A DNA stretch of 64,000 bases from Fictibacillus sp. BK138 (GTDB lineage Bacteria > Bacillota > Bacilli > Bacillales > Fictibacillaceae). A model generated the notes under the pieces. The model saw only the letters and a list, made by a program, of their open reading frames with translations. It had not been told where the DNA came from and made no database searches. Where the stretch lies: positions 558,001 through 622,000 of the forward strand of contig NZ_SGXL01000001.1 in the NCBI RefSeq assembly GCF_004216955.1, written 5' to 3'. The position numbers and the translations under genes were made by a program. Positions 1-9,099 of the stretch are shown here, piece after piece (within the stretch, counting starts at the first letter, position 1; each line of letters starts with the position of its first letter).

Positions 1-1776
1 GTGAAAACGAAAACTTCCAAAGAGAAAAAAGAGGAAGAAAGCGAGAAAGCAAGCCTAGCTTACTCAGTTAAGATGGTTACACTCGCTGGACCGATTGAAT
101 ATACACATAAGATGAATATGAAGCTTGAGGAAAGCAAGGATAAAGAGGAATGGAAGGTGCAATGGAACACATCGCACATCTTTCCTGAAATGGAGGAAGG
201 CGACCGAATTTCAGCCTCAACTCTTTCACCAAAAAGAGGTGCGATTTTAGATCGCGAAGGAAATCCGCTGGCGTTCAACGGAACGGCTTATGAGGTGACG
301 ATTGTTCCTCAAGAACTGCCGGAGGATTCGAGCAAAACGATTGAACCTTTAGCTGAAATCCTGGGAATGACACCGGAAGAAATTCAGAAAAAACTGGATC
401 AGCCATGGGTGAAGCCGCACTACGGCGTTCCGATTAAAAAAATGGCGACAGACAATTTCAAAATACATGACGCCGTGGCATTAGAGGGCGTGAAATCTCC
501 GAAAAAGGAAACACGGATATATCCATTAAAGGAAGCGGCGGCGCACCTAACCGGCTATATCGGCCAGGTGAACGCCGATGACCTAAAAAGGTTAGAAGGC
601 AAAGGATACACTGCACAAGACTGGGTCGGGAAAGCAGGGCTTGAGCAAGTGTATGAAGAGCAGCTGAGAGGAACATCCGGTGGGATCATCAAGATTTTAA
701 CGAAAGAAAAGGAAGAGAAAGCAGTACTAGCGGAAAAAGAAGTTGTAAATGGAGAAGATGTGAAAACGACGATCAACAGTAATGTTCAGCGCTCGATTTA
801 TGCCCAGCTTAAAGTTGATGTAGGGACATCGTCTGCCATTCATCCGAAAACCGGTGAAGTACTGGCTATTGTGAATAGCCCGTCTTACAACCCGAATGAA
901 TATACGCTTGGCATTTCAAACGAAACAAAAAACAAACTGGAAAACGATCCGAAAAAACCAAAGTTGAATCGATTTATCTACACGTATGCACCAGGTTCGA
1001 CCCTTAAGCCGTTGACAGCCGCAATCGGTATAGAAAAGGGAACACTAAATCCAAGTGACGTCATGAAGGTGAGCGGGAAAACGTGGAGAAAAGGTGAGTC
1101 GTGGGGGAACTATCACGTAACTCGCGTGAGTGCAGTACCAAGTGTGAACCTGGAAAAAGCGCTCATCTACTCAGATAACATTTACTTTGCGCAAGAAGCA
1201 CTTGATCTAGGTCAGGAAAAGTTTGTGAGCGGACTAAAAGAATTTGGTTTAGGAGAAAAAATGCCGGTCGGGTATCCATTTACTGCTTCATCGATTGGAG
1301 AAAAAGGCATGACTGAAGTCCAGCTAGCCGATAGTGGTTACGGCCAAGGAAAAGTAGAGATGAGCGCACTACATCTAGGCATCTCCTACACACCTTTCTT
1401 GAATGAGGGGAACTTGCTGGCACCGAAACTGGATCTAGCTAAAAAGGATGCGACTATCTGGAAAGAAAACGTGATTTCACCTGAAACTGCAAAAATCATT
1501 CGAGACGACCTAACTAAAGTTGTTACTAGCTCAAACGGAACCGCACATGAGGCGTATATGCAAAAACTGCCTCTAGCCGGAAAAACCGGAACAGCTGAAC
1601 TCAAAAAAAATAAAGAAGATAAAAACGGTATGGAACTCGGCTGGTTTGTCGCTTATAACACAGAGAATCCGTCACTTCTTGTTTCGATGATGATTGAGGA
1701 TGTAAAAGGAAGAGGCGGCAGTCATTACCTCGTGCCAAAAGTGAAGAAGGTGTTTGAAGAAAACTTCCTGCAATAG
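1..1776 (+). CDS. Class B penicillin-binding protein (transpeptidase), 5' end missing
   Basis: D,D-transpeptidase that cross-links peptidoglycan outside the membrane. The three active-site motifs are present: S333-T-L-K336 (nucleophile Ser333), S391-D-N393 and K528-T-G530. The dimerisation domain begins near residue 75 (SPKRGAILDREG) and the transpeptidase domain runs from about 265 to the end. The first 60 residues match the end of the NTF2-like (MecA_N) domain of the PBP3/PbpC type, and no membrane anchor is present. The GTG at position 1 is therefore probably an internal valine codon and the gene continues upstream of the window. The family is usually about 670 residues, so some 80 are missing. 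Resistance versus housekeeping role cannot be told from sequence. Confidence 0.93.
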   Translation: MKTKTSKEKKEEESEKASLAYSVKMVTLAGPIEYTHKMNMKLEESKDKEEWKVQWNTSHIFPEMEEGDRISASTLSPKRGAILDREGNPLAFNGTAYEVTIVPQELPEDSSKTIEPLAEILGMTPEEIQKKLDQPWVKPHYGVPIKKMATDNFKIHDAVALEGVKSPKKETRIYPLKEAAAHLTGYIGQVNADDLKRLEGKGYTAQDWVGKAGLEQVYEEQLRGTSGGIIKILTKEKEEKAVLAEKEVVNGEDVKTTINSNVQRSIYAQLKVDVGTSSAIHPKTGEVLAIVNSPSYNPNEYTLGISNETKNKLENDPKKPKLNRFIYTYAPGSTLKPLTAAIGIEKGTLNPSDVMKVSGKTWRKGESWGNYHVTRVSAVPSVNLEKALIYSDNIYFAQEALDLGQEKFVSGLKEFGLGEKMPVGYPFTASSIGEKGMTEVQLADSGYGQGKVEMSALHLGISYTPFLNEGNLLAPKLDLAKKDATIWKENVISPETAKIIRDDLTKVVTSSNGTAHEAYMQKLPLAGKTGTAELKKNKEDKNGMELGWFVAYNTENPSLLVSMMIEDVKGRGGSHYLVPKVKKVFEENFLQ

Positions 1777-1789
1777 GAAGTTTTTTTCT
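1762..1789 (+). terminator. Rho-independent terminator of the PBP gene
   Basis: Stem AACTTCCT/AGGAAGTT followed by a run of T. The stem overlaps the last codons of the gene. Confidence 0.8.
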
Positions 1790-1861
1790 TTTTCATTTAT
1801 GAAAAAGGGGGAAATATCCAAAACTAGACGAATAGATTACAATAAAAGGAGGGATGCATTC

Positions 1862-2914
1862 ATGCTTAAAGTAGGCGTGATTGGTCTAGGGTCGATTTCA
1901 GATTTGCACATCAAACCCTACGTAAACAACCCTGAAGTCAAGCTAGTCGCTTTTTGTGATATGAATCAAAAACGGTTAGAAGCTGCCGGACAACTCTATG
2001 ATGTTCCTAATCTGTACACCTCGTATCAAGAGTTGCTTGCGAATCAAAATGTTGATGCGGTAAGCATTTGCACATGGAACGCCACACACGCAGAGATTGC
2101 GATTGCCGCACTAGAAGCAGGGAAACATGTGCTTGTCGAGAAGCCGTTATGTACGACAGTGGAAGAAGCGATTCAAGTAGAGGAAGCTGTGAAGAAGAGC
2201 GGGAAAGTTCTGCAGGTCGGTTTTGTAAGACGCTATGCGAAGAATACTAAACTCATAAAATCTTTTTTAGATAACGGAGATTTCGGGGAACTCTATTACG
2301 CAAAAGCTTCATGCATCAGACGGCTCGGCAATCCTGGCGGCTGGTTCTCAGATAAAGAACGGTCAGGCGGCGGTCCGCTCATGGATCTTGGTGTACATAT
2401 GATCGACATCTGCTGGTATCTCATGGGTAAACCGAAGCCTGTTTCCGTTAGCGGCCACACATACTCCAAGTTAGGGGACCGTTCTAATGTCCAAAATCTA
2501 TCATTTTATAAAGCGTCTGATTATGACGCCTCTCTCAATTCTGTTGAAGACCTTGCTACAGCACTGATCCGTTTCGAAAACGGAGCCTCATTATACGTGG
2601 ATGTGAGCTTTACGATTCATGGCGTTCAAGATGAGGTTGCTGTGAAATTGTACGGCGACAAAGGTGGTTTCGAACTGGAACCGAAGCTCGCTATGACCAC
2701 TGAAAAACACGACACTATTATTAAAATCACACCTCAGATCGACCACCTCAATTTTCAATTTGAAGAAGCTTTCCAAAGTGAAATTGAACATTTTGTTTCT
2801 AGCTGTTTAGGAAAAACAACCACATTAAGTCCAGTTGAAGATGGGCTTGAAGTGATGAAGATGCTGTGCGGTGCCTATGAATCTGCAAGACTTGGAAAAG
2901 AAGTACTTTTATAA
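1862..2914 (+). CDS. Gfo/Idh/MocA family NAD(P)-dependent oxidoreductase
   Basis: Probable sugar or inositol-type dehydrogenase, 350 residues, cytoplasmic. The N-terminal Rossmann motif VGVIGLGSIS (residues 4-13) binds the dinucleotide. The family motif E93-K94-P95 and the DLGVH motif with the likely catalytic H179 are intact. The open frame extends upstream to 1754, but the start is placed at ATG 1862 because AAAGGAGGG lies directly before it and family homology begins there. It is followed 15 bp later by a sugar isomerase-like gene, a common pairing for oxidising and rearranging an unusual sugar. The substrate is not predictable. Confidence 0.92.
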   Translation: MLKVGVIGLGSISDLHIKPYVNNPEVKLVAFCDMNQKRLEAAGQLYDVPNLYTSYQELLANQNVDAVSICTWNATHAEIAIAALEAGKHVLVEKPLCTTVEEAIQVEEAVKKSGKVLQVGFVRRYAKNTKLIKSFLDNGDFGELYYAKASCIRRLGNPGGWFSDKERSGGGPLMDLGVHMIDICWYLMGKPKPVSVSGHTYSKLGDRSNVQNLSFYKASDYDASLNSVEDLATALIRFENGASLYVDVSFTIHGVQDEVAVKLYGDKGGFELEPKLAMTTEKHDTIIKITPQIDHLNFQFEEAFQSEIEHFVSSCLGKTTTLSPVEDGLEVMKMLCGAYESARLGKEVLL

Positions 2915-2929
2915 AAGGAGCTGTTTTTC

Positions 2930-3775
2930 ATGAAGGTCAGCGTAAGTATGTACAGTTTTCATTCGGTTATTCAAAAGGAAAAGTGGAGTGTTCTGGATTT
3001 TTGCCGGCATACTGAAACCTTAAATCTAGAGGGTGTGGAGCTGCTCGATTTTTATTGGAAAAACAAGGAGGAAGAGCTGCCTGAAGTAATTGAGTGTTTA
3101 AAGAATTCATCTTTGACCGTGTCCTGTTATGATGCATCTAACGACTTCGTAAAAGAAACGGTTGAAGAAAGAAGGAGTGAGATTCAAAAAGTGATGGATG
3201 CTGTGGATACGGCAAAACAGCTAGGTACACATTGTGTCCGCGTATTTTGTGGTGACCTCAAACCAGGTATGGACTATTCAGTCGGGAAGGATTGGATCAT
3301 CTCCTCGTTAAAAGAATGTGCAAAATACGCGGAGTCACAAGGCGTTGTGCTTGCGATCGAGAACCATGGATTGCTCGCTGGAAAGAGCGGTCAAGTGAAA
3401 GAGATTTTAGCAGAAGTGGGAAGCCCTGCTGTGAAATCCACCTTCGATACGGGAAACTTTTTACTGGTGGAAGACGATCCGCTTTCTGCCTACGAGAATT
3501 TAAAGAATGACATCGCGCATGTTCACTTTAAGGATTTTAGAAAAAGAACAGCCGCTGATGGTGAACGAGGCTTTAAAGGATTGGGTGAGAAGTATTGGAT
3601 CGGCGTGATTCCAGGAGATGGTGAAGTGCAGCTCGCAGAAATCATCTCGAAACTGAAGCGTGATCATAGCGAAATGTGGCTTTCTCTAGAGTATGAAGGA
3701 GATAAGGATGCAAAGGTAGCTGTTCCGGAGGCAGTGAATCGGATTAGGAAGCTTGTAATGGGGCAGGAAGTATAA
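2930..3775 (+). CDS. Sugar phosphate isomerase/epimerase family protein (TIM barrel)
   Basis: AP-endonuclease-2/IolE-like TIM barrel, 281 residues. Candidate metal-site and acid-base residues are seen in order: E37 (EGVELLDF), E144 with H146 (IENHG), D173 (STFDTGNF), the HVHFKDF strand and the late SLEYEG strand. It starts at ATG with AAAAGGAG upstream and forms an operon with the preceding oxidoreductase, ended by a strong terminator. Members isomerise or epimerise keto sugars or inosose; which one cannot be told. Confidence 0.88.
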   Translation: MKVSVSMYSFHSVIQKEKWSVLDFCRHTETLNLEGVELLDFYWKNKEEELPEVIECLKNSSLTVSCYDASNDFVKETVEERRSEIQKVMDAVDTAKQLGTHCVRVFCGDLKPGMDYSVGKDWIISSLKECAKYAESQGVVLAIENHGLLAGKSGQVKEILAEVGSPAVKSTFDTGNFLLVEDDPLSAYENLKNDIAHVHFKDFRKRTAADGERGFKGLGEKYWIGVIPGDGEVQLAEIISKLKRDHSEMWLSLEYEGDKDAKVAVPEAVNRIRKLVMGQEV

Positions 3776-3787
3776 TATAAAGTGGTA

Positions 3788-3818
3788 AATCCCCTTGATG
3801 ATCAAGGGGATTTTTTGT
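3788..3818 (+). terminator. Rho-independent terminator
   Basis: Stem AATCCCCTTGAT/ATCAAGGGGATT followed by TTTTTT. It ends the oxidoreductase/isomerase operon. Confidence 0.88.
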
Positions 3819-3840
3819 ATAAAGCATTGGTTGTTAAGTT

Positions 3841-4006
3841 CTATGAGTCGTTACATGCGCTCTATGAGCCATACTACGATACCTATGAGTCAAAATCGTG
3901 TTTCTATGAGTCTAAATCCTTGTCCTATGAGTCTAACAAAATCCTATGAACCAAAATCGCATCTCTATGAGCCAAATAACATGCTCTATGAGTCGAAAAT
4001 TCAAAC
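3841..4006 (+). repeat. 21-bp-phased CTATGRRYY array 1 (8 units)
   Basis: Cores CTATGAGTC/GAGCC/GAACC begin at 3841, 3862, 3883, 3904, 3925, 3944, 3965 and 3986. The steps are 21, 21, 21, 21, 19, 21, 21. Only about 9-13 nt per unit are conserved and the remaining 8-12 nt differ in every unit. It lies just after a terminator and before the 3' end of the convergent NERD gene. The same architecture recurs at six other places in the window. Confidence 0.95.
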
Positions 4007-4018
4007 TAACAGAACACT

Positions 4019-4996
4019 CTATTCATCCAAGTCATCAAAATCTAAATGATACTTTCTATGCCTTAATTGACCTGAAGTAGGAAAGTTCAAGTCTAAAAGC
4101 AATTTCTTAGCTGTCGTACGAGACTCCAGTTTAAGAAAATCACGGCACTGACTATTGGTTATCGTGGGGCTGATTAGAAGCGAATAATCTCGCAATGCCT
4201 GGATATGCGCCGTTCTGGAGTGGGTTTTACACGTAATGCAAAGCCACTTTCTTTTACTCCTTACCATTGGAATCGCACCGCATTTCGGACAAACTACCCC
4301 TTTAATGATATCTTCACTTGAGATTTGATATTTCTGAAGCAAATTTGGGATTGGAGAAGTATGGCTCTTTAGAAGAAGTTTGGTAAGTTTACGCAACTCT
4401 TTGATAGAGATGCATTCATTTTTATATTTTCGTTCGTAAAAACGAATTCTTTCTGGAAGGTGAGTTTTGTGGGTAACCCATTGATAGACATCGGTGCGGC
4501 CAGGGGGAACTTTGATTTGCGTTTGTGGATTGCTGATAACAACAAGAGATTCAATGGGGATGTTCGTGAATTTATGATCCTTTAGCCAATCTCTTAAGCG
4601 GTAATGCTGTCTTTTCACTTGTGAAATGGGGTCTGCAAACGTTTCTTCTACACCATTTATTTTCCTTATAAGCTGGTAGAGGTCTTGATCAAAGTAAAGA
4701 ATGCCAGAAAAGTTCTTCACTTCGATTATTAAAAAATAATTCTGTGTGAGAATAAGGATGTCGATCTGAAAGTAATTAGGGTTCTGTAAAATTCGGAGGT
4801 TGTGAAAAATGAAGTACTCTTTCTGAGGAAGTTCATCCAAATAAAAATCGAGAGACTGTTCACCTTTATGACCAGATAGATATTTCGCGAGTTCATCTTC
4901 TAAGTCCGGTCTTCTGGGGTATTGGGGATGAAGCCGTGTTAAAAGCATTTCTAAAATCAAGACAACAACTGGTGTTTTACGCTTTTTCATAATCAT
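4019..4996 (-). CDS. NERD-domain nuclease-related protein with zinc ribbon
   Basis: 325 residues. The N-terminal NERD domain (about 42-160) has the PD-(D/E)xK-like signature: E46, D79 in FQIDILIL, then E92 and K94 in IIEVKN. NERD domains are linked to nuclease or DNA-processing roles, but biochemical proof is scarce. A C-terminal zinc ribbon is formed by C236/C239 and C253/C256, followed by a basic tail. A GGAG ribosome site lies about 14 nt before the chosen ATG, which is slightly long; a second Met two codons in is possible. It is the only minus-strand gene in the first 24 kb and sits between two repeat arrays. Exact substrate unknown. Confidence 0.8.
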   Translation of the reverse strand: MIMKKRKTPVVVLILEMLLTRLHPQYPRRPDLEDELAKYLSGHKGEQSLDFYLDELPQKEYFIFHNLRILQNPNYFQIDILILTQNYFLIIEVKNFSGILYFDQDLYQLIRKINGVEETFADPISQVKRQHYRLRDWLKDHKFTNIPIESLVVISNPQTQIKVPPGRTDVYQWVTHKTHLPERIRFYERKYKNECISIKELRKLTKLLLKSHTSPIPNLLQKYQISSEDIIKGVVCPKCGAIPMVRSKRKWLCITCKTHSRTAHIQALRDYSLLISPTITNSQCRDFLKLESRTTAKKLLLDLNFPTSGQLRHRKYHLDFDDLDE

Positions 4997-5079
4997 TTCA
5001 TTGCATCACTCTCCTTCTTTATTAGTTTAGTTCTGCTACAGTCATATATTTTCCTGCCCTGCATGATGACTTCTATTTT

Positions 5080-5240
5080 CTATGAGCCCAAATTAGTAGT
5101 CTATAAACCAAAAAGCGCTGTCTATGAGTCGTTAAATAACCTCTAAAAGCCTTCCTGAATTCTATGAGTCGTTAGCCATTCTCTATGAGTCAAAACAGCT
5201 CCTCTATGAACCAAACATAACTCTCTATGGGTCAAACCTC
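5080..5240 (+). repeat. 21-bp-phased CTATGRRYY array 2 (8 units)
   Basis: Cores begin at 5080, 5101, 5122, 5143, 5162, 5183, 5204 and 5225. The steps are 21, 21, 21, 19, 21, 21, 21. The unit at 5143 is decayed (CTAAAAGCC) and the one at 5101 is CTATAAACC. It fills much of the divergent 4997-5410 gap between the NERD gene and the GHL10 gene. The rest of that gap is AT-rich, with a small GGAG/CTCC hairpin near 5340 and no clearly spaced promoter. Confidence 0.94.
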
Positions 5241-5410
5241 TAAACATTAACTTCCTTAGTACAACAGTCCTGCTTTTCCAGCAAATATAAAAGTTCCTAG
5301 TCTAAAAGAAGGTTTTTTCCATTTAAAAGAACTATTTTGGAGAAAAACTCCACTTTTCAATTACGAATTATGCTAATATTTAAACAATTACAGAAAAGGG
5401 AGGATTAGGA

Positions 5411-7093
5411 ATGAAAAGAATATTTTTCATGTTGATCGCTTTTGCCTTAATTTTCACAACCATGATCCCGCAAACCACCCTAGCTAAGAAAGACGATGAC
5501 AAAAAACGGATTCGAGAATTGACGAAACTGGTTGAAAAGGACAACAAGAAATCGAGGATCCTTTGGTACGATCTATCCGCTAACTTATTTGGCCTCGATA
5601 CACCAGAAGAAGTACGTAACATTGTAGAAAAAACCGCGAATGCTAACATCGATACGATCATTCTCGACATTAAAAACTCTACAGGTTTTGTAGCCTACAA
5701 CAGTGAAATTGCTCCTCATGTCAGCACTTCTAAGATTCCTAGCTATCAAGGCTATCCGGAAAACTATGACCTCTTACAAACGGTAATTACAGAAGCGAAA
5801 AAGCATAATATTAAAGTCCATGCAGCCATCAATACGTTTTCAGAAGCGAGCACAACGTATCAAGACGGACCAGCCATGCTTCATCCTGAGTGGCAGACTA
5901 CATACTATACTGCCATACAAAAAGTAAAGGCAGCTGATGGTTCATCACTTGAACTAACAGGAATTAATACAACGCGTAATTCGAATAATATGATTCTTTA
6001 CACACCATCAAAATATGAAGAAACACCTACAAACAGATGGGGTGTTGAAGTTCAAGTAACTGATGATGTCATTACAGAAGTGAGTGACCGTAACACAACT
6101 GATGGACCGCGAGTAGCAATTCCAGATAACGGATATGTGCTTTCGGGTAACGGAACAGCTCGCACATGGATGCTGGAGCATCTGAAGGTTGGCGATACAG
6201 TTTCCGTTTCTGAAATGGAAACGAAATTTGTTAAAGGACAGGATTACAAACCGTCTCACTCAACGTTTGTGAATCCGATCAGAGACGATGTTCAGCGTTA
6301 TGAACTCAGCATCATCGAAGAATTGATCGATAACTATGATGTGGATGGAATCGTACTGGACCGTGCGCGGTATTCCAGCATTTATGCGGATTTCAGTGAT
6401 CTAAGCCGAGAGAAGTTTGAAGCGTATATCGGCAAAAAAGTGGAGAACTGGCCGACTGATATTTTTGAAATTAAAGTAGAGAACTATGAAAAAGTAAACG
6501 TACCGGGACCTCTTTATCAAAAGTGGATTGAATGGCGTGCCGGCAATATTCAGTCATTCTTCCAAAAAGCCGAGAACCTCATTCATAAAAAAGAACCTGA
6601 GACTTTCTTCAGTACGTATGTTGGAAGCTGGTACCCGGATTATTACAGTGAGGGTGTAAACTGGGCAAGCCGCACGCACTACCCAGAATACGATTGGGCA
6701 AGTCCAGACTACCATTCAAAAGGGTATGCTGAAACCCTCGATTTTATCATGACAGGTAACTATTTTGTAGATGTAACGAAGGAAGAAGCGGTGGCATCAG
6801 GCAGACCTGACTGGCACAGTGTTGAGGGGTCAGCTGATATTGCGATGGATGCGATCAATTATTCAACGTTCAACTACGGCAGTCTTTATTTAAATCAATA
6901 CATCAACGATCCGGAAACGTTTAGACGCGCCCTTCAGATGGCGGTCGATAAAACACACGGTATCATGATTTTCGACCTGATCTATCTTGAGATGTTCGAC
7001 TGGTGGTATATCGTTGAAGAAGAATTCGCAAAGAAATCTGTCTCCCCACACCATATCAAAAAGTACATGGATCTTGTACGAGAAGATAAGTAA
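5411..7093 (+). CDS. Secreted GHL10-type glycoside hydrolase-like protein
   Basis: 560 residues with a Sec signal peptide (1-25, ending TLA). The rest matches the GHL10/DUF187 TIM-barrel family (YngK-like). Conserved strands include FGLDTPEEVRNIV, TIILDIKN and the acidic strand D310-V-D-G-I-V-L-D317, followed by WRAGNI, GSWYPDYY and LDFIMTGNYF blocks. Residues about 165-290 form an inserted domain absent from its cytoplasmic paralogue at 14456-15652 but resembling a segment of the phosphodiester glycosidase at 61361. GGGAGG precedes the ATG. It probably cleaves an extracellular glycan at the head of the salvage locus; the substrate is unproven. Confidence 0.85.
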   Translation: MKRIFFMLIAFALIFTTMIPQTTLAKKDDDKKRIRELTKLVEKDNKKSRILWYDLSANLFGLDTPEEVRNIVEKTANANIDTIILDIKNSTGFVAYNSEIAPHVSTSKIPSYQGYPENYDLLQTVITEAKKHNIKVHAAINTFSEASTTYQDGPAMLHPEWQTTYYTAIQKVKAADGSSLELTGINTTRNSNNMILYTPSKYEETPTNRWGVEVQVTDDVITEVSDRNTTDGPRVAIPDNGYVLSGNGTARTWMLEHLKVGDTVSVSEMETKFVKGQDYKPSHSTFVNPIRDDVQRYELSIIEELIDNYDVDGIVLDRARYSSIYADFSDLSREKFEAYIGKKVENWPTDIFEIKVENYEKVNVPGPLYQKWIEWRAGNIQSFFQKAENLIHKKEPETFFSTYVGSWYPDYYSEGVNWASRTHYPEYDWASPDYHSKGYAETLDFIMTGNYFVDVTKEEAVASGRPDWHSVEGSADIAMDAINYSTFNYGSLYLNQYINDPETFRRALQMAVDKTHGIMIFDLIYLEMFDWWYIVEEEFAKKSVSPHHIKKYMDLVREDK

Positions 7094-7098
7094 AAATG

Positions 7099-7132
7099 AA
7101 CTCCCCGCTGCAAAATTGCCGGGGAGTTTTTT
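7099..7132 (+). terminator. Rho-independent terminator
   Basis: Stem AACTCCCCG/CGGGGAGTT followed by TTTTTT. It ends the secreted GHL10 gene. Confidence 0.88.
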
Positions 7133-7267
7133 CACACATTTAGTTGTTAGAATGTTTGGAATAGTATAAACTAATGTAAAGTGAAAGAAATATCCATAAT
7201 TTATTTATATTTTGGAGGAATATTTTCTCGGTCCGCTAAAATAGCTTTTAGATGCCAAAGGACGTGT

Positions 7268-7430
7268 CTATGAGTCAAAACGACTCCTCTATGGGTCAAA
7301 CACATTGCTCTATGAGTCGTCCGGATACTTCTATGAACCAAACTCAATCCTATGAGTCTAACAAGCAGTCCTATGAGTCTTAATGCATGTTCTATGAGTC
7401 AAAAATGGATCTCTATGAACCAAACTCATA
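7268..7430 (+). repeat. 21-bp-phased CTATGRRYY array 3 (8 units)
   Basis: Cores begin at 7268, 7289, 7310, 7331, 7350, 7371, 7392 and 7413. The steps are 21, 21, 21, 19, 21, 21, 21. Variants seen are GAGTC, GGGTC and GAACC. It occupies the 7094-7461 gap after the terminator and ends about 30 bp before the start of the PhnP-like gene. No well-spaced sigma-A promoter is obvious in this gap. Confidence 0.95.
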
Positions 7431-7461
7431 AATAACACATCCGCAAAAGGAGGATCAACTT

Positions 7462-8274
7462 TTGAAACTCCATATTCTTGGTACAGCTGCATCAGAAGGC
7501 TATCCAGCTATCTTTTGTACTTGTTCGCACTGTCAAAAAGCCAGACAACTAGGCGGTAAAAACATTCGAACACGCACATCAGCCATTATAGACCACACAC
7601 TCAAAATTGATTTTCCGCCTGATACACTGCACCATGTTCTGCGTGACGATCTAGACCTCACCAAGATTCAGCATCTTCTTTTTACACATACACATCATGA
7701 TCACTTTTATCCAGAAGACTTAAATATGAGGCTGCCGGGTTATGCGCATGGCGTGCAATATCCATTTCATATATACGGAAATGATGCAGTTTTAGCCAAA
7801 TTATCTCAAAGCTTGAAAAAACAGAACGATCATGTTCAGTTTCATCTGCTTCGTCCTTTTTCAACATACCAAATAGACGATGCAGAAGTGACACCATTAT
7901 TAGCAGATCATAATCAGATCGAAACGTGTCTGCTGTTCCACATAAAAAAAGGCAACACCGCGCTGCTTTATGGACATGATACGGGATGTTTTCCGGATGA
8001 AACGTGGAACTGGCTGGAGACAAACGCAAAGATTGACATTGCTCTTCTTGATTGTACGAACGGCAACTTGCCGGAGTACCGAAATCACATGAACGTAAAT
8101 GCGGTGATCGAGACGAAGAACAGGCTTCAGGAAAACAGCATTTTATTCGATCATTCCAAAGTGTATGTTACCCATTTTTCTCATAATATCGGACTTCTGC
8201 ATGAAGACCTGATCAAGATTTTTCAACCGCACAATATCGACGTTGCTTACGATGGCTTGGTTATTGAAACATAA
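7462..8274 (+). CDS. MBL-fold metallohydrolase (PhnP-like)
   Basis: 270 residues. The metallo-beta-lactamase motif H76-x-H78-x-D80-H81 is intact, with later metal-ligand candidates in GHDTGCF and THFSHN. An N-terminal C19-x-C21-x2-C24 cluster resembles the structural zinc site of PhnP-type phosphodiesterases. The start is TTG at 7462 with AAAGGAGG 9 nt upstream. It is the first gene of a tightly packed run (nanE starts 24 bp after its stop), so a phosphodiester or lactone hydrolysis step in amino-sugar salvage is plausible. The exact reaction is unknown. Confidence 0.85.
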   Translation: MKLHILGTAASEGYPAIFCTCSHCQKARQLGGKNIRTRTSAIIDHTLKIDFPPDTLHHVLRDDLDLTKIQHLLFTHTHHDHFYPEDLNMRLPGYAHGVQYPFHIYGNDAVLAKLSQSLKKQNDHVQFHLLRPFSTYQIDDAEVTPLLADHNQIETCLLFHIKKGNTALLYGHDTGCFPDETWNWLETNAKIDIALLDCTNGNLPEYRNHMNVNAVIETKNRLQENSILFDHSKVYVTHFSHNIGLLHEDLIKIFQPHNIDVAYDGLVIET

Positions 8275-8298
8275 ATTGTGTGTAAAAGAGGTGTGTAC

Positions 8299-9006
8299 AT
8301 GATAAGTAAGCAAGAACTGATGCAGCAAATCAAAGGAAGAATCATCGTGTCTTGCCAGGCCCTTCAACATGAGCCGCTGCATGGATCAGACATCATGGCA
8401 AAAATGGCGATTGCGGCAGAACAAGGTGGAGCAACAGCGATACGGGCGAACAGTAAAGAAGACATTATAGCTATTAAAAAGGTAACGCAGCTGCCTGTGA
8501 TCGGCATTGTAAAACGTGACTATCCTGACAGCGACGTTTTTATTACACCAACCTTAAAAGAAGTGCAGGAGCTGTTAGAAGCAAAAACGGATGTGGTCAC
8601 CATTGATGCGACTTCCCGACAAAGACCTGGAAATTTCAGTTTGGAAGAGATGGTGAACTATATCCGCCATCAATCTAAAGCGTTTATCATGGCGGACATA
8701 TCCACGTTTGAAGAAGGGGTTATGGCGATCGAGCTCGGTGCAGATTTTATATCCACTACTCTTTCCGGCTACACGTCTTATAGTCCGCAAATCGAACAGC
8801 CGGATTTTGACCTGATTGAGCGATTGTCTAAGCTTAGAAAAGTTCCTATCATCGCTGAAGGCAGAATCGCGACACCTGCACAAGCTAAAAAAGCACTCGA
8901 GCTAGGTGCCTTCTCGGTCGTAGTAGGCTCGGCCATCACTCGGCCTCAGTTAATTACAAAACGATTTGTAGAGGAAGTGACTCTTTTAAATCGAAATATT
9001 ACGTAA
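8299..9006 (+). CDS. nanE: N-acetylmannosamine-6-phosphate 2-epimerase
   Basis: Converts ManNAc-6-P to GlcNAc-6-P, feeding NagA/NagB. It has 235 residues, the normal length. The NanE TIM-barrel pattern is clear: IRANSKEDI early, PVIGIVKRDY, the DVVTIDATSRQRP strand with likely catalytic residues, LGADFISTTLSGYT, and IIAEGRI near the end. The frame opens at 8278, but ATG 8299 with AAAAGAGGTG upstream fits the family start. It sits with a ROK kinase and an RpiR regulator, as in ManNAc/sialate loci, but no sialate lyase gene is present in this window. Confidence 0.93.
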   Translation: MISKQELMQQIKGRIIVSCQALQHEPLHGSDIMAKMAIAAEQGGATAIRANSKEDIIAIKKVTQLPVIGIVKRDYPDSDVFITPTLKEVQELLEAKTDVVTIDATSRQRPGNFSLEEMVNYIRHQSKAFIMADISTFEEGVMAIELGADFISTTLSGYTSYSPQIEQPDFDLIERLSKLRKVPIIAEGRIATPAQAKKALELGAFSVVVGSAITRPQLITKRFVEEVTLLNRNIT

Positions 9007-9099
9007 TTCGTCATTTTCCATCAAGCTATCAAACCTTTGAGCTGGTGAATGGCGAAACGTTTTAAAAATAGTCGTGCCAGTGAAAGGAGCACTTATCCA

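Noticed and set aside
3795-4049. An 84-codon open frame through array 1 with heptapeptide-like repeats
   Set aside because: 21 bp equals seven codons, so any array gives heptad-like peptides. The 19-bp step shifts frame, there is no ribosome site, and other arrays are not open in the same frame.
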